64,000 nt of DNA from Chondrilla cf. caribensis. Taxonomy: Eukaryota > Porifera > Demospongiae > Chondrillida > Chondrillidae. Every line of letters begins with the position of its first letter. Positions within the stretch are counted from its first letter, which is position 1. A model generated the notes under the pieces. That model ran no database searches. It was not told the DNA's origin and was given only the letters and a program-made list of their open reading frames with translations. Positions 21,651-32,202 of the stretch are shown piece by piece. The DNA lies in the NCBI GenBank assembly GCA_964020155.1, contig OZ026561.1, forward strand, positions 3,258,047-3,322,046, in the 5' to 3' direction. Made by a program: the position numbers and the translations under genes.

Positions 21651-21752
21651 ATGGCGGTGGTAACCATGGCTGACCAGCCAGTGGATATACCCAACGCGGG
21701 CGTTGCGAACGATACTCGCTCCTGTACGCCCCCTGCCCCTGTCTTCCTCTGA
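21651..21752 (+). CDS. Conserved 33-codon ORF, copy 1
   Basis: The frame opens MAVVTMADQPVDIPNAGVAN and ends CTPPAPVFL before TGA. A second copy at 29972-30073 has 28 of 33 identical residues and several synonymous changes. It lies in a GC-richer stretch about 600 bp upstream of B on the opposite strand, next to the CRE/E-box sites. It could be a first exon or upstream ORF of a divergent transcript. A donor-like AAGGTGAAT follows at about 21770. No family is recognised. Confidence 0.35.
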   Translation: MAVVTMADQPVDIPNAGVANDTRSCTPPAPVFL

Positions 21753-21800
21753 GATAGCAACCAGCAAGGTGAATGACGGGCAGTGTGTATGTATTGTATA

Positions 21801-21948
21801 TTGTTTACAGACTGTGCTTCGGACAGCTTTGAGCATGACATTGTGCACAGAGTGTGCTGTAAAGTTGGCATTGTGTATAGAGTGTACTGTAAAGTTGACA
21901 TTGTGTACAGAGTGTGCTGTAAAGTTGACATTTAGTGTGCTGTCAACA
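21801..21948 (+). repeat. 30-bp minisatellite
   Basis: About three and a half units of 30 bp based on ACAGAGTGTGCTGTAAAGTT, in register at 21811, 21848, 21878 and 21908. A shorter version is in the duplicated block near 30120-30210. Confidence 0.75.
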
Positions 21949-22286
21949 TGGCAATAATTAGCCCATCCTAAAATCGCCCTAAGTCAAAATTTCTCGGCAA
22001 TATTATATTTCTATCCTATTTGATAGAGCGTTTGTGCTAAATTTCATGGACTTTCTTGAGATGTAAAATTCATCCTACCAACCAGAGAGTATCCTGCATT
22101 TGAATATCATATATAGAAGTCAATTTTACTACCACATATTAAAATATCCATGGGCAAATGTTGTCCAGTATACCTTATGTATGTATGGTGTGCATAGGAA
22201 TTGTGACCAGTTCTGGTAGAGACTTCATGTACAGAGGACCCCTCAGACATTTGTCAGAAAAGGGAATACCTTTATAGTACTTTAAC

Positions 22287-22288
<2 letters not shown>

Positions 22289-22345
<57 letters not shown>
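22289..22345. repeat. (TG)n microsatellite
   Basis: An uninterrupted TG run of about 28 units. The matching position in the duplicated block has a TG run at 30530-30569. Confidence 0.95.
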
Positions 22346-22346
<1 letters not shown>

Positions 22347-22429
22347 ATGCGTGTGTGCTTTGGTGTTTGGATGTGTGTGAGTTCGTACACATGCAGTGAC
22401 CCATTCCTAGAAGTCAAACCTACTAACTG

Positions 22430-23640
22430 CAAGAGCCAATCTGTCTGGTGATGAATTAGATAATCAACCCTGGCTGCAAAGGTTAACAGGTGTCCACACT
22501 CTCTACTTTGAGATTTGACTATAAAGCCTCATGTTGATACATCCTTGTCTCTATTTGGGAGTTACTGTTTATCCAAGACATCTTTGATCCAATGACATTT
22601 GTTGTATGGAATTTGATATAGTCTATCTATGTACAATTAAGCTATTAGATATACTAACCGGATCTTGTACAATTGAAGCAACATGGTGTATGGATTACAT
22701 ATATATAGATATGTATGGATTACATACATTACATACCATCCATCTACCAATGATTTTTCCTATTGTGACTTCATATATTGGCATGTACAGATGTATAATG
22801 TTATATTTTAATGTTATATTATCATGATGTTATATTTTGCAATCAATTATATATATGGTTGGCCTTTTCATTGTGTCTGGTGTGCAGGTATGTGTTCATT
22901 TTTTTTCCTCCAATGCTCAACATTGGAGCAGGAACATACTACATTTCCACTGATGTACACTAAATTAAATAGGCTTTCATGCAATTTATGCACAAATTTA
23001 GGGGCTGAATGTGATGTAATGTTGTCAATGAAGCTGAATAACTGCATGAAGATTTTAGAAATAACAACTTCTAAGAGCCGATCTGTCTGGTGATGAATTA
23101 GATAATCAACCCTGGCTGCAAAGGTTAAGGTGTCCACACTCTCTACTTTGAGATTTGACTATAAAGCCTCATGTTGATACATCCTTGTCTCTATTTGGGA
23201 GTTACTGTTTATCTAAGACATCTTTGATCCAATGACATTTGTTGTATGGAATTTGATATATTCTATCTATGTACAAGCTATTAGATATACTAACCGGATC
23301 TTGTACAATTGAAGCAACATGGTGTATGGATTGCATATACTGTCCATCTAGAAATGATTTTTCCTGTTCGTGTTCATATAGTAGTATGTACAGATGTATA
23401 ATGTTATATTTTGCAATTAATTATGTGGTTGGCCATTTCATTTTGTCTGGTGTGCAGGTACATGTTCATTTTTTACTCCAGTGCTCAACACTGGAGCATA
23501 AACATACTGCGTTTCCACTGATGTACACTGATACACCTATACTAATGTATGCACAAAGGGCTAAATGTGATACCGGTGTAATGTTGTCAATGAAGTTGTA
23601 TATTAACTACATGAAGATCTTAGAATAAACAACTTCTAAG
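22430..23640. repeat. Tandem duplication, two units of about 0.6 kb
   Basis: Both units start with CTGTCTGGTGATGAATTAG (22442 and 23085) and run through GTGTCCACACTCTC, TAACCGGATCTTGTACAATT and a hairpin around GCTCAACA(T/C)TGGAGCA. The second unit has lost several short segments. No coding signal is seen in either. Confidence 0.8.
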
Positions 23641-24079
23641 TACATTAATATTAATAGGAAACTTTCCACATAACTTCAGTGCTATGATCCAAAGATCTTG
23701 TCCAATTCTAGAGCGAAGTATAATGCAGAGGCTAAAGTTCATGATTGAAGAAGTATAGGCTAATGATATAATAGGTTATATTGCTTGACTAAGAAAGCCT
23801 TAGATGTGGATTGGGCAGACTCAAGGGAGCCACAAAGTATGATGTAATTGAACTAGGCTGGACTAGATAACATGTTGTCTCCAAGGTTTGCAAGCTTCCC
23901 ATCAATCAACCCTCTAACACAATGGACAAAGTGGGAACCTGATCTAATGGTTGAAGTTTGATAGGATATAATGCTTTTACACGTTACAGTTTGCACAAGT
24001 ATTATCCTCTAAATTCCCATCTATAGTTCCTTATAGTTCCATTTGCTCCTGTCAACATAGGTATGTCCACACTATGCAT

Positions 24080-24750
24080 CCAGGTACCCCCCTGACATAA
24101 CACCTATGCTACCTTATGAAGTCCTTATTCAGGTATTTATTGATTTTGAGACTGTGTTTGCTCAGGCTCTCTCTCACACACACATGCACACACATAGCTA
24201 GACTAACACGCTGGTGTTGGATTTGTAAGCCAACATGGCATATGTATACGTAGTTATAGTTACTGTGCTAGTTTGTTATATAGGTCCAAGGTTTCATATT
24301 AGTCTTTTAAGTGGAAATCTACAATTTACTACACAATGCCTCCAACCTCCTGACATTGATAGCACCTACCCTACCTTTTGAGGTATTCCCACAGGTGTTC
24401 AATGACAATAGACTAGAATGTTTGACATCACCACGTACACATTGTATAGGTTTTAGTCATTTATTATGTCTACACAACACATCCATTTACATCCAGTTAC
24501 CTCATGACCTAACACCTGACCTACCTTGTCAGGTTTTATTTGCAGGTGTTCAATGATTATAGACCAGTATTTTTATGAAAGAGGCATTTCACATGCTTCA
24601 CACACTGTACATTATAAAGCTCCAGTCATTGTTTGTTTTGCCCCCCACACTACATCCATGCAGTTACATACCTCCTGACATAACACTCGCACTACCTTGT
24701 GAGGTTTTCATGTGGATGTTCATTCATTTTGAAACTGTGTATGCTCCAGC
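24080..24750. repeat. Degenerate tandem repeat, four copies
   Basis: Four diverged copies of a roughly 100-bp motif (CCTGACATAACACC, CTACCTTGTGAGGTTTT, GGTGTTCATTGATTTT) start near 24090, 24350, 24505 and 24675. Spacing varies from about 155 to 260 bp. No family is recognised. Confidence 0.6.
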
Positions 24751-25440
24751 AGAGTCATAACAGACATGCATGCATTAGCAGAATTTAAAATGATATGTAC
24801 AGGCATTGACTGAGGCCTGTACCATGCTCTATTCAGGTGTATATGAGTGTGCTAGCATTTGCACATGATGTCTGTTCCATGTTGCAGCAGTTGTGCATGA
24901 ATTAGTCATCTGTCTGCCTGCCCACGCTTCTGGTGTGAAGACATATAATATTTGTGATTACTCAAAAATTATTATTACCATGCATCACATCCATCAAGAA
25001 GCATGTACTGTACATATGTACCTACATATACACCCAGAATACATGTGACAACAACTGTCCCATTCACAGTTATTGGACGATTCAGTTGTTCGAGAAAAGT
25101 TGCTGTGGAGCTATCAAGAGATCTTCATTAATTGTTAGTGTTTAGTTCCTCACAGGTGAGATGACTGCTAGCACTGATGGTCTCCGAATAGTTCATTCAA
25201 AATACATGAATGTTATGTTAGTGTTCTAATCAGGGCTTGGCCTGCCCAAAACTGATGTAGACTTTTAGAGCACCTGAAACCTATATTATGTTCCAGGGTA
25301 TACCACTTTTGTCCAAACACCAATTAGATTCTGATAGTATTCATTGGAGATAGTGGACATGATCACCATGTCGCCGTTCACATGGAGAATCGATAATAAT
25401 TTGAACTTAAAATGTTCCCTACCGCGACCCCCACTAGTTC

Positions 25441-25800
25441 ATGTTTCAATATAACCATAATAATATGCAGTGTGATCATAATAATAGTCTGATCTGTTGT
25501 GATGTTTGCCTGCTACACTTGTGTAAGTGTGCTTTTCAGAATCGATGGCATTATCAACAACTTATTCAGCTACATACGAGTGATGGCGCTAATTTGCCGA
25601 TGATGTCACCGGACGTCACGAATAAAAATGGCCGACAAGATATGGTAAAGCAAGTTTGACTTTTTCAAGATAAAATCCATAGACAAATTTGGCAGCCATT
25701 GTCCATGTTCTGTAACGTAGCGTATGATTTGGAGGCGTCAGCGAACATATGTAAGTTGCTTGTGGACAGATTTTGAGCACATGTAGCCGTTGACCCCACG
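25441..25800. repeat. Dispersed repeat N, copy 1
   Basis: About 340 bp matching 28232-28600, from TAATATGCAGTGTGATCATAA through GATGTCACCGGACGTCACG to GTAGCCGTTGACCCCACG. A more distant relative lies at 33060-33245 (GACGTCACTAAG, AAATTTGGCCGCCATTTTC). Both close copies hold an open plus frame including FQNRWHYQQLIQLHT. It may be a mobile-element end or a duplicated promoter-exon unit. Confidence 0.65.
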
Positions 25801-26024
25801 TTAAATAGCTACCTATGTTAAAAATTAGGCTGGATTTCGAGAGCAACTGCTTTCCCAAAAGTAATGTTTTCAGCGAAGGTTCTCCTAAACCTCAAGAGAA
25901 CACTTAAGTAATTCGAGTGAGGGGGCGGCTGTACCACGAGTTTTTTCCCTCAAATAACTTGTTACCCTGAAGAAGGGCACATAGGCAAGAACACTTGTGT
26001 TCGTTTGAAACAATGTTTTTCTCT

Positions 26025-26320
26025 GTTGAAGTGCAGTAAATGTCTGCAGTGGTTCATGGAAAGGCACACATCAACATGTATTGCAATAAATAAGCTACAG
26101 GTAACCACTCGTGTGGACGCCCTACAAGTCCTGTCATAGATTTACAGTGTAATTAGAAAGAAATTCCAGACCTACTTTTAATTGTGTTATTATGCATAAC
26201 TGGTATGTACATGCATGTCATGGAATTACAATGTAATTTGTAGGAAATCTTAGACCTACTGATGTTCAGCGCCAGCACCAGACTGAGTGTTTTTGACTAC
26301 TTTGTAGATACAATCACATG
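26025..26320 (-). pseudogene. Possible eroded M8 exon fragments
   Basis: GTTGAAGTGCAGTAAATGTC at 26028 resembles the exon 12 stretch GTTGAAGTGCAGTAGATATC, and TTTGTAGATACAATC near 26300 resembles exon 11. The flanks match those of the clearer relic at 38160-38430. No frame is maintained. Confidence 0.4.
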
Positions 26321-26335
26321 TGAAGTACCATCTCC

Positions 26336-26387
<52 letters not shown>

Positions 26388-26402
26388 TATGTCTCTCTCC
26401 CT

Positions 26403-26434
<32 letters not shown>
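26336..26434. repeat. Interrupted (TG)n microsatellite
   Basis: Two TG runs (26337-26384 and 26407-26434) separated by a pyrimidine-rich TCTCTCTCCCTCTC spacer. Confidence 0.95.
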
Positions 26435-26438
<4 letters not shown>

Positions 26439-26446
26439 TGTGTAGG

Positions 26447-26856
26447 TAGAGTAATTACACTCCTGAGATAATAATATTAATTTCACGTATTGTGATAATA
26501 TGTAGGTCAGTGTAAGTATTTGAAACCAAAGTGTTACTTGATTTATTTGGATGCTGACAGGTGGTCTCATCCAATTACGAATCATGCAGGCCAACCAGTA
26601 CCAGGCACCACCTCAAAGAGTGTGCCTGGCACTGGTTGGACTGCTTGATTCATAATTGGATGAGACCACCTGTCAGCAGCCAAATAAATCAATTAATATT
26701 TAGGTTTCAAGTCCTCAACATTGTTGAGTGAATTAGTGAATGTCAGTAAACACTTCACATGTATGGGCTCAGTATAACTCACAGGTTTCTTGTCCAATTG
26801 GCTGGTGCTCAGTAGTAACATTCACAATAGTATTGTATCCCCGTCATCTGCTTCAT
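26447..26856. mobile_element. Fold-back element P, copy 1
   Basis: A 0.4-kb unit with a near-perfect hairpin: GCTGACAGGTGGTCTCATCC (from about 26553) pairs with GGATGAGACCACCTGTCAGC (to about 26679) around a short loop in CACCTCAAAGAG. The unit ends in CACAATAGTATTGTATCCC. Diverged copies are at 27790-28176 and 28759-29075. It is probably a MITE or other palindromic repeat. No transposase is seen. Confidence 0.7.
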
Positions 26857-27463
26857 CTGCATTCTCTTCTGCCGGGGCTACCAGTTTCAACCAATGCAGG
26901 TCAAACTGTGTAATACACAGGTGTTGAGGTGTATTGGAACTGTGTCTGTTAATCAATTGTGTTAAATTTGTACAGAGGATAATTTAAGTGTTAACAGAGA
27001 GTAAGCTATACTCTTAGTGTTACAGCACAACCCCCTAGTCAAAGGCCTTTTTAATGGACCAGATATATTTTATATGTATCATGGTGCATGCATGAGCAGA
27101 TTGATGTATCATATATTGCATGTATCAGCAAGATGTAAGATAAACCTGTTCCCTGAAATAGTGTCCATGCAAGAATGTGAGGGTGCATGGGATGTCTTTG
27201 CATTGTACATACATCATGTAGATCTGTGTGTACGTATGTGTGTTGTGTAGGTGTGCATGTGTGTGGTTTTGTGACAGAGCTGTGTACTCCTGAATATTCA
27301 TTAATCCACCAATCCGTTTTATCCGCCATAATATTATGAAACGAATTCACTTGTATGGCTACGCTATAGAAGTGATCCACCATCTCACAATTCCGCCACC
27401 CGCCATTCTTCTGTGTACCAATTTGCACTTTTGTATGGGCCTCAGTTACAGATAATCCGCCAA

Positions 27464-27521
27464 GAAGTTTTAAAAAGTTGTCTTAATGTAGAGAAGTTTT
27501 AAAAAGTTGTCTTAATGTAGA
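27464..27521. repeat. Exact 29-bp tandem duplicate
   Basis: AAGTTTTAAAAAGTTGTCTT plus nine bases is repeated twice without mismatch (27464-27492 and 27493-27521). Confidence 0.9.
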
Positions 27522-27789
27522 GCAAAACTTTCTAAAATTGACTTGACAATGAAGCAGAAGTAGATTTCCGATTACAGAAAGAGGAATCCGATGACAACGT
27601 AAGAAACACTCACAGACCATTTCTCGAAGAAGCAGAACGTCCAAATTATGCAATGAATGGTAGGAGACATCCTGAAGAGGATCAGTATAATACACCGTAT
27701 CATTTATCTGCCAAATTTCGCCCGAATCAAATGCGGCTTAACAAATGTTCACCGTAAATACCATTGATTGTATAATGAATGGTTTATTA

Positions 27790-28176
27790 CATATAGTTGT
27801 AATTACACTCCTGAGATAATAACATTAATTTTATGTATTGCAATAATATGTAGGTCATCGTTAAGTATGTTAATTGATTTATTTGGCTGCAGCAGGTGAT
27901 CTCATTCAATTATGAATCATGCAGGCCAACCAGTGCCAGGCACACTCATTGAGTGGTGCCTGGCACTGGTTGGACTGCTTGATTCAAAATTATATTAGAC
28001 CACTGTTCAGCATACATCAAATAATATTTTGGCTTCAAATCCTCTATATAGTTAAGTGAATTAGTGACTGTCGGTAAACACTTCACATGAATGGGCTCAG
28101 TACAACTCACAGGTTTCTCATCTGATTGGCTGGTGCTCGGTAGTAACATCACAATAGTATTGTATCCCTGCCATCT
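27790..28176. mobile_element. Fold-back element P, copy 2
   Basis: Matches the unit at 26447-26856, including the CCAGTGCCAGGCAC / GTGCCTGGCACTGG hairpin and the terminal CACAATAGTATTGTATCCC. The hairpin arms have more mismatches than in copy 1. Confidence 0.65.
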
Positions 28177-28231
28177 GAGCATGTATGAAGTATGCTCATG
28201 TTAACAATTTCATGTCTTCGAAGATCTGGAG

Positions 28232-28600
28232 GGATAATAATAATATGCAGTGTGATCATAACAATAGTATGATCTGTTATGATGTTTGCCTGCTACACTT
28301 GTGTAGGTATGCTTTTCAGAATCGATGGCATTATCAACAACTTATTCAGCTACATACGACTGGTGGCGCTAATTTGCCGATGATGTCACCGGACGTCACG
28401 AATAAAAATGGCCTACAAGATTTGGTTGCTCGGTAGAGCAGGTTTGACTTTTTCAAGATAAAATCCATAGACAAATTTAGTGGCCATTGTCAATGTTCTG
28501 TAACGTAGCGTATTATTTGGAGGCGTCAGCAAACAAAATGTAAGTTGTTTTTGGACAGATTTTGAGCACATGTAGCCGTTGACCCCACGCTAAATAATCA
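28232..28600. repeat. Dispersed repeat N, copy 2
   Basis: Second copy of the block at 25441-25800, retaining GATGTCACCGGACGTCACG and the same open frame with only a few substitutions. Confidence 0.65.
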
Positions 28601-28758
28601 TACAAGTATGTGAGGGTGCATGGGATGTGTTTGCATTATACTTACATCATGTATATCTGTCTGTATGTATGTGTGCTATTGTCGATGTGTATGTGTGTGG
28701 TTTTGGGAGAGCGCTGTGTACTAATTACCATTTACTGTAGAATGATAGACAACTACAT

Positions 28759-29075
28759 ATAGTAATTACACCCTCAAGATGATAACAATGATGATGACAA
28801 TAGTTCTTAGGTCAGTGTAAGTAATCCAAATGTTAATTGCTTTACTTGGTTGCTGAGAGGTAGTCTAATATAATAATGAACCAATGCAGTCCAAACAGTG
28901 TAATGCACACTCCTTGAGGTGGTCTAAGTTCACTGATGCATGCACAGTCTTTTAGTTAAGTGAATTAGTGATTGCAGTAAACAAGTCACATGTATGGCCT
29001 CAGTATAGCTTACAGTTTTTTGTAATTGGTCGTTATTAACAAACACAATAGTATTGTATCCCTGTCATCTGTACA
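28759..29075. mobile_element. Fold-back element P, copy 3 (eroded)
   Basis: Retains the left flank, one diverged arm and the ACACAATAGTATTGTATCCC end of element P. The complementary arm is lost. It is preceded by a block (28608-28725) that matches 27166-27290. Confidence 0.55.
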
Positions 29076-29169
29076 TGCATGATACGCTTAAGTCATGTCT
29101 TGTAGTGGGCTACTTGGACATCACTTTTACAACTAGATTTGTTGTCCTTTCACATATAGTTTTGTCTTC

Positions 29170-29235
29170 CTTTGAATTCAGTCTGAAGCCTCTGTAGCAC
29201 TCACAGCTGAATGTCCCAACCTCACTGACTGACAC
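29170..29235 (-). pseudogene. Relic of an EGF exon
   Basis: The minus strand reads SEVGTFSCECYRGFRLNS, close to [18 protein letters not shown] of paralogue C exon 22 (49692-49814). The upstream Cys residues are lost, so it looks like a decayed single-exon fragment of a C-like gene. Confidence 0.6.
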
Positions 29236-29310
29236 ATGATAGAAAGGGGATCGAAGATTGGAAGTGCGACAGCATAGCTATAGGTAGATATTATACATAA
29301 ACTATTATTG

Positions 29311-29312
29311 CA

Positions 29313-29355
<43 letters not shown>

Positions 29356-29398
29356 ACACACACACACACACACACACACGCACGCACACACACACACT

Positions 29399-29445
<47 letters not shown>

Positions 29446-29460
29446 GCACACACACACACT

Positions 29461-29525
<65 letters not shown>

Positions 29526-29533
29526 GCACACAC
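29311..29533. repeat. Long compound (CA)n microsatellite
   Basis: About 220 bp of CA with periodic CGCACG and CTAACACG interruptions that themselves repeat, so the array grew by larger unit duplications as well as slippage. Confidence 0.95.
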
Positions 29534-29544
29534 AATATAATAGT

Positions 29545-30500
29545 ATATATATCCCATTATACATGCTGCCTTCATTGTGTTAAATTCCTGCCATGTCCCA
29601 CTTGAACATTTGGTAAACTAAACAGCTCAGGATGCTGTGGGGCGATGTTCGTGTTGGGATTTTGTCAGCTACCACTATAAGGGACTGTAAGTAAGAGTAA
29701 TGCACGGAGACACTGGATATATGGAGGACAATAACAAAGTAGGCTATACTGCTGTACTACCAAGCTGCAAGGTAAATTTTGGTAGAGAATCTAGTGCGAT
29801 ACAAAAATGATGACGTCACGAACACGTGACCGAGATCACAAAGAAAAATGGAGTTGTTTGAGTCGGGATTGGTTGCTATCATCCTTGTTCATTACATCCT
29901 GATGATGATGATGATGGTGATGTTCTTTGGTTCGTTTGTCTTTTACTTACTTCGTGTCAACTTAGTTGAGGATGGCGGTGGTCGCCATGGCCGATCAAAC
30001 AGCGTATATACCCAACGCGGGCGGTGCTAACGATACTCGCTCTTGTACGCCCCCTGCCCCTGTCTTCCTCTGAGACAACAATCAGCGCAAGATGAATGAC
30101 GGGCAGTGTGTATTTACTAGATATTGTCCTCAGACTGTGCTGTAAACCTGACATTGTGTACAGACTGTACTGTAAAGTTGACATCGTGTACAGAGTGTGT
30201 TGTCAGCATGGCAATAATCGACCCATCCTAAAATTGACGAAGTTTCTCATCAGTATTTTATCCCATTTGATAGAATGTTAGTGTCTAATTTCATACCTCA
30301 ATTCATCCCACCATACAAAAAGTGTCATGCCTTTAAATACCATAGAAATGAATTTTGCTACCACATATTAATATATCTATAGGAAAATGTTGTCCAGTAT
30401 ACCTTATGTATGTATGGTGTGTGTAGGAATTGTGGCCAGTTTTGGTTCAGACTTCATACTTACAAGAGGACCCCTCGAAAGTTTGTTAGGAAAGGTCATA
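29545..30500. repeat. Second copy of the B-upstream block
   Basis: Matches about 21130-22290: CCCACTTGAACA, TTGTCAGCTACCAC, TGACGTCACG, the 33-codon ORF, the minisatellite and TTGTCCAGTATACCTTATGT, ending in a TG microsatellite as in copy 1. The TATA box and B exon 1 are not included. Confidence 0.8.
29972..30073 (+). CDS. Conserved 33-codon ORF, copy 2
   Basis: The frame opens MAVVAMADQTAYIPNAGGAN and ends CTPPAPVFL. An overlapping plus frame at 29848-30030 encodes a hydrophobic segment (VAIILVHYIL) that is not conserved in copy 1, which makes the 33-codon frame the better candidate. Confidence 0.35.
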   Translation: MAVVAMADQTAYIPNAGGANDTRSCTPPAPVFL

Positions 30501-30527
30501 CTCTAATAGGACTTCAATGAGTCTGTT

Positions 30528-30529
<2 letters not shown>

Positions 30530-30569
<40 letters not shown>
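30530..30569. repeat. (TG)n microsatellite
   Basis: About twenty TG units at the end of the duplicated block, in the position equivalent to 22289-22345. Confidence 0.95.
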
Positions 30570-30570
<1 letters not shown>

Positions 30571-32115
30571 ACGCGTGCGTTTATGCACTTACCTGTATCT
30601 ACGTGGGTGTGGCTGTTCATTTGTAGGTATGTATCCATGTGCATAATTGTGTGGATAGAAGTGCTCACAGGTATCCTTGTTGTGGTGTACAAACATTGAT
30701 ACTGCCTCTTTGTCTCCAGTGGGAAACTCTGGCAACATTGTTTTGGTCATGAAGCTCCAAAAGCCAGGAAAATCCAACCTGTAAATCATTAGTGTACTCA
30801 TCCAGTGACAGGAGCACTGACACTTGAGCTATATGTTATATATGGTGTGCATTAAATTTATTGTTATGGAGTTACAAATTGTTATGTAGTGCAATATTGG
30901 TATATCATTATATTTTTGGTAGTGGTATGTGTATTGATGTATGTGTATGTGTATTACAATCATTGCAATTTGAAAATGATTATTAAAGAGGAATAACATT
31001 GAGTAAGGCAACAATCATAAGACATGTTAATAACTTACATAATATACATACCATTATCATTCAATTTGGTAATTAAGTACAACAGTTATGTATGACATTT
31101 AATATATGATGACAAACTTTTATTATTATTAAATGTATATGTGCACACAGCAAACCGTGTGCTTATCATTATTTCAAATATATAACATTATTATTATTAT
31201 TATTAAACTATTAATTAAAATATTAAAATATAATTATACTGCTGACAATGGGCGGCACCACCTCCCCTTTTGATTTCTTTACTTAATTATCAATAATTAT
31301 ACATTTATTGTTGTTATTGTATAAGTTTGCATTTTAAAGTTGTTTTAAATATTATACTGCTCCTCTAGCTACTCTGTCACATGCATACGTTACACACAGT
31401 CAAGTCGATCAACAATGCACACAGTTGAGTTTTGATGTCACCACTCTCCTACATATATTATCATGTCTGTAAAATATTATCATTGTGACATTGTATATAG
31501 TATTGTTTTGATAACAATAATCACAAAAGCAAAACAATGAAAAACCGACATACACGTGTGTGTACATAGGTATTATGTGTTTAATGTACGGGTAGACCAG
31601 TAAACACACATTAACTGCATGGTCTTCATTCAAAATATTCTGCATTTGTACTGACAAGTTCCTCCTGTACCTTTGGGTGGATTGCATGGAGGAAGGCATC
31701 TACATCTCTGTATGTATGTACATATATATGTACAGTAGATGGACTGCAGGCCTGCATCTAGCTATAGTGCAAGCTAAGAGCTGGAGTCACCCCATATTGC
31801 AATAATCTCCACTCATCTCCCTTCATCGTGACCAAGTAAGGGGTCTCTTATCACCAACCTCACAGTACAGGGCTCCTGTGCTGCTCATGAATTTGATATC
31901 ACTATTTATATAATATACTTGCATACCTGCATGCTTCTCTATAATTGGAACAGAACATGAACATTTAATCATTCATATACATTGGCAGTAAGAAAGGGAT
32001 GATGAATCACTATAATCACACATGTACATACAGTACACTCACATGCATACACAAAACACATGCACAACACTCATGCAATGCACACATGTGCATGCATGCA
32101 GAAATAATACACACA

Positions 32116-32116
<1 letters not shown>
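30570..32116. other. AT-rich stretch with no recognisable gene
   Basis: Both strands have only short open frames without family resemblance, and ATT/TAA-rich runs near 31130-31330. I see no coding or RNA-gene signal. Confidence 0.6.

Positions 32117-32199
<83 letters not shown>
32117..32199. repeat. (CA)n microsatellite
   Basis: About 40 CA units with one AAAC interruption. Long open frames across it are low-complexity artefacts. Confidence 0.95.

Positions 32200-32202
<3 letters not shown>

Noticed and set aside
29303..29535. Regularly spaced CGCACG interruptions in the CA array, considered as a CRISPR-like or satellite array.
   Set aside because: There are no distinct spacers. It is a compound dinucleotide repeat in animal DNA.
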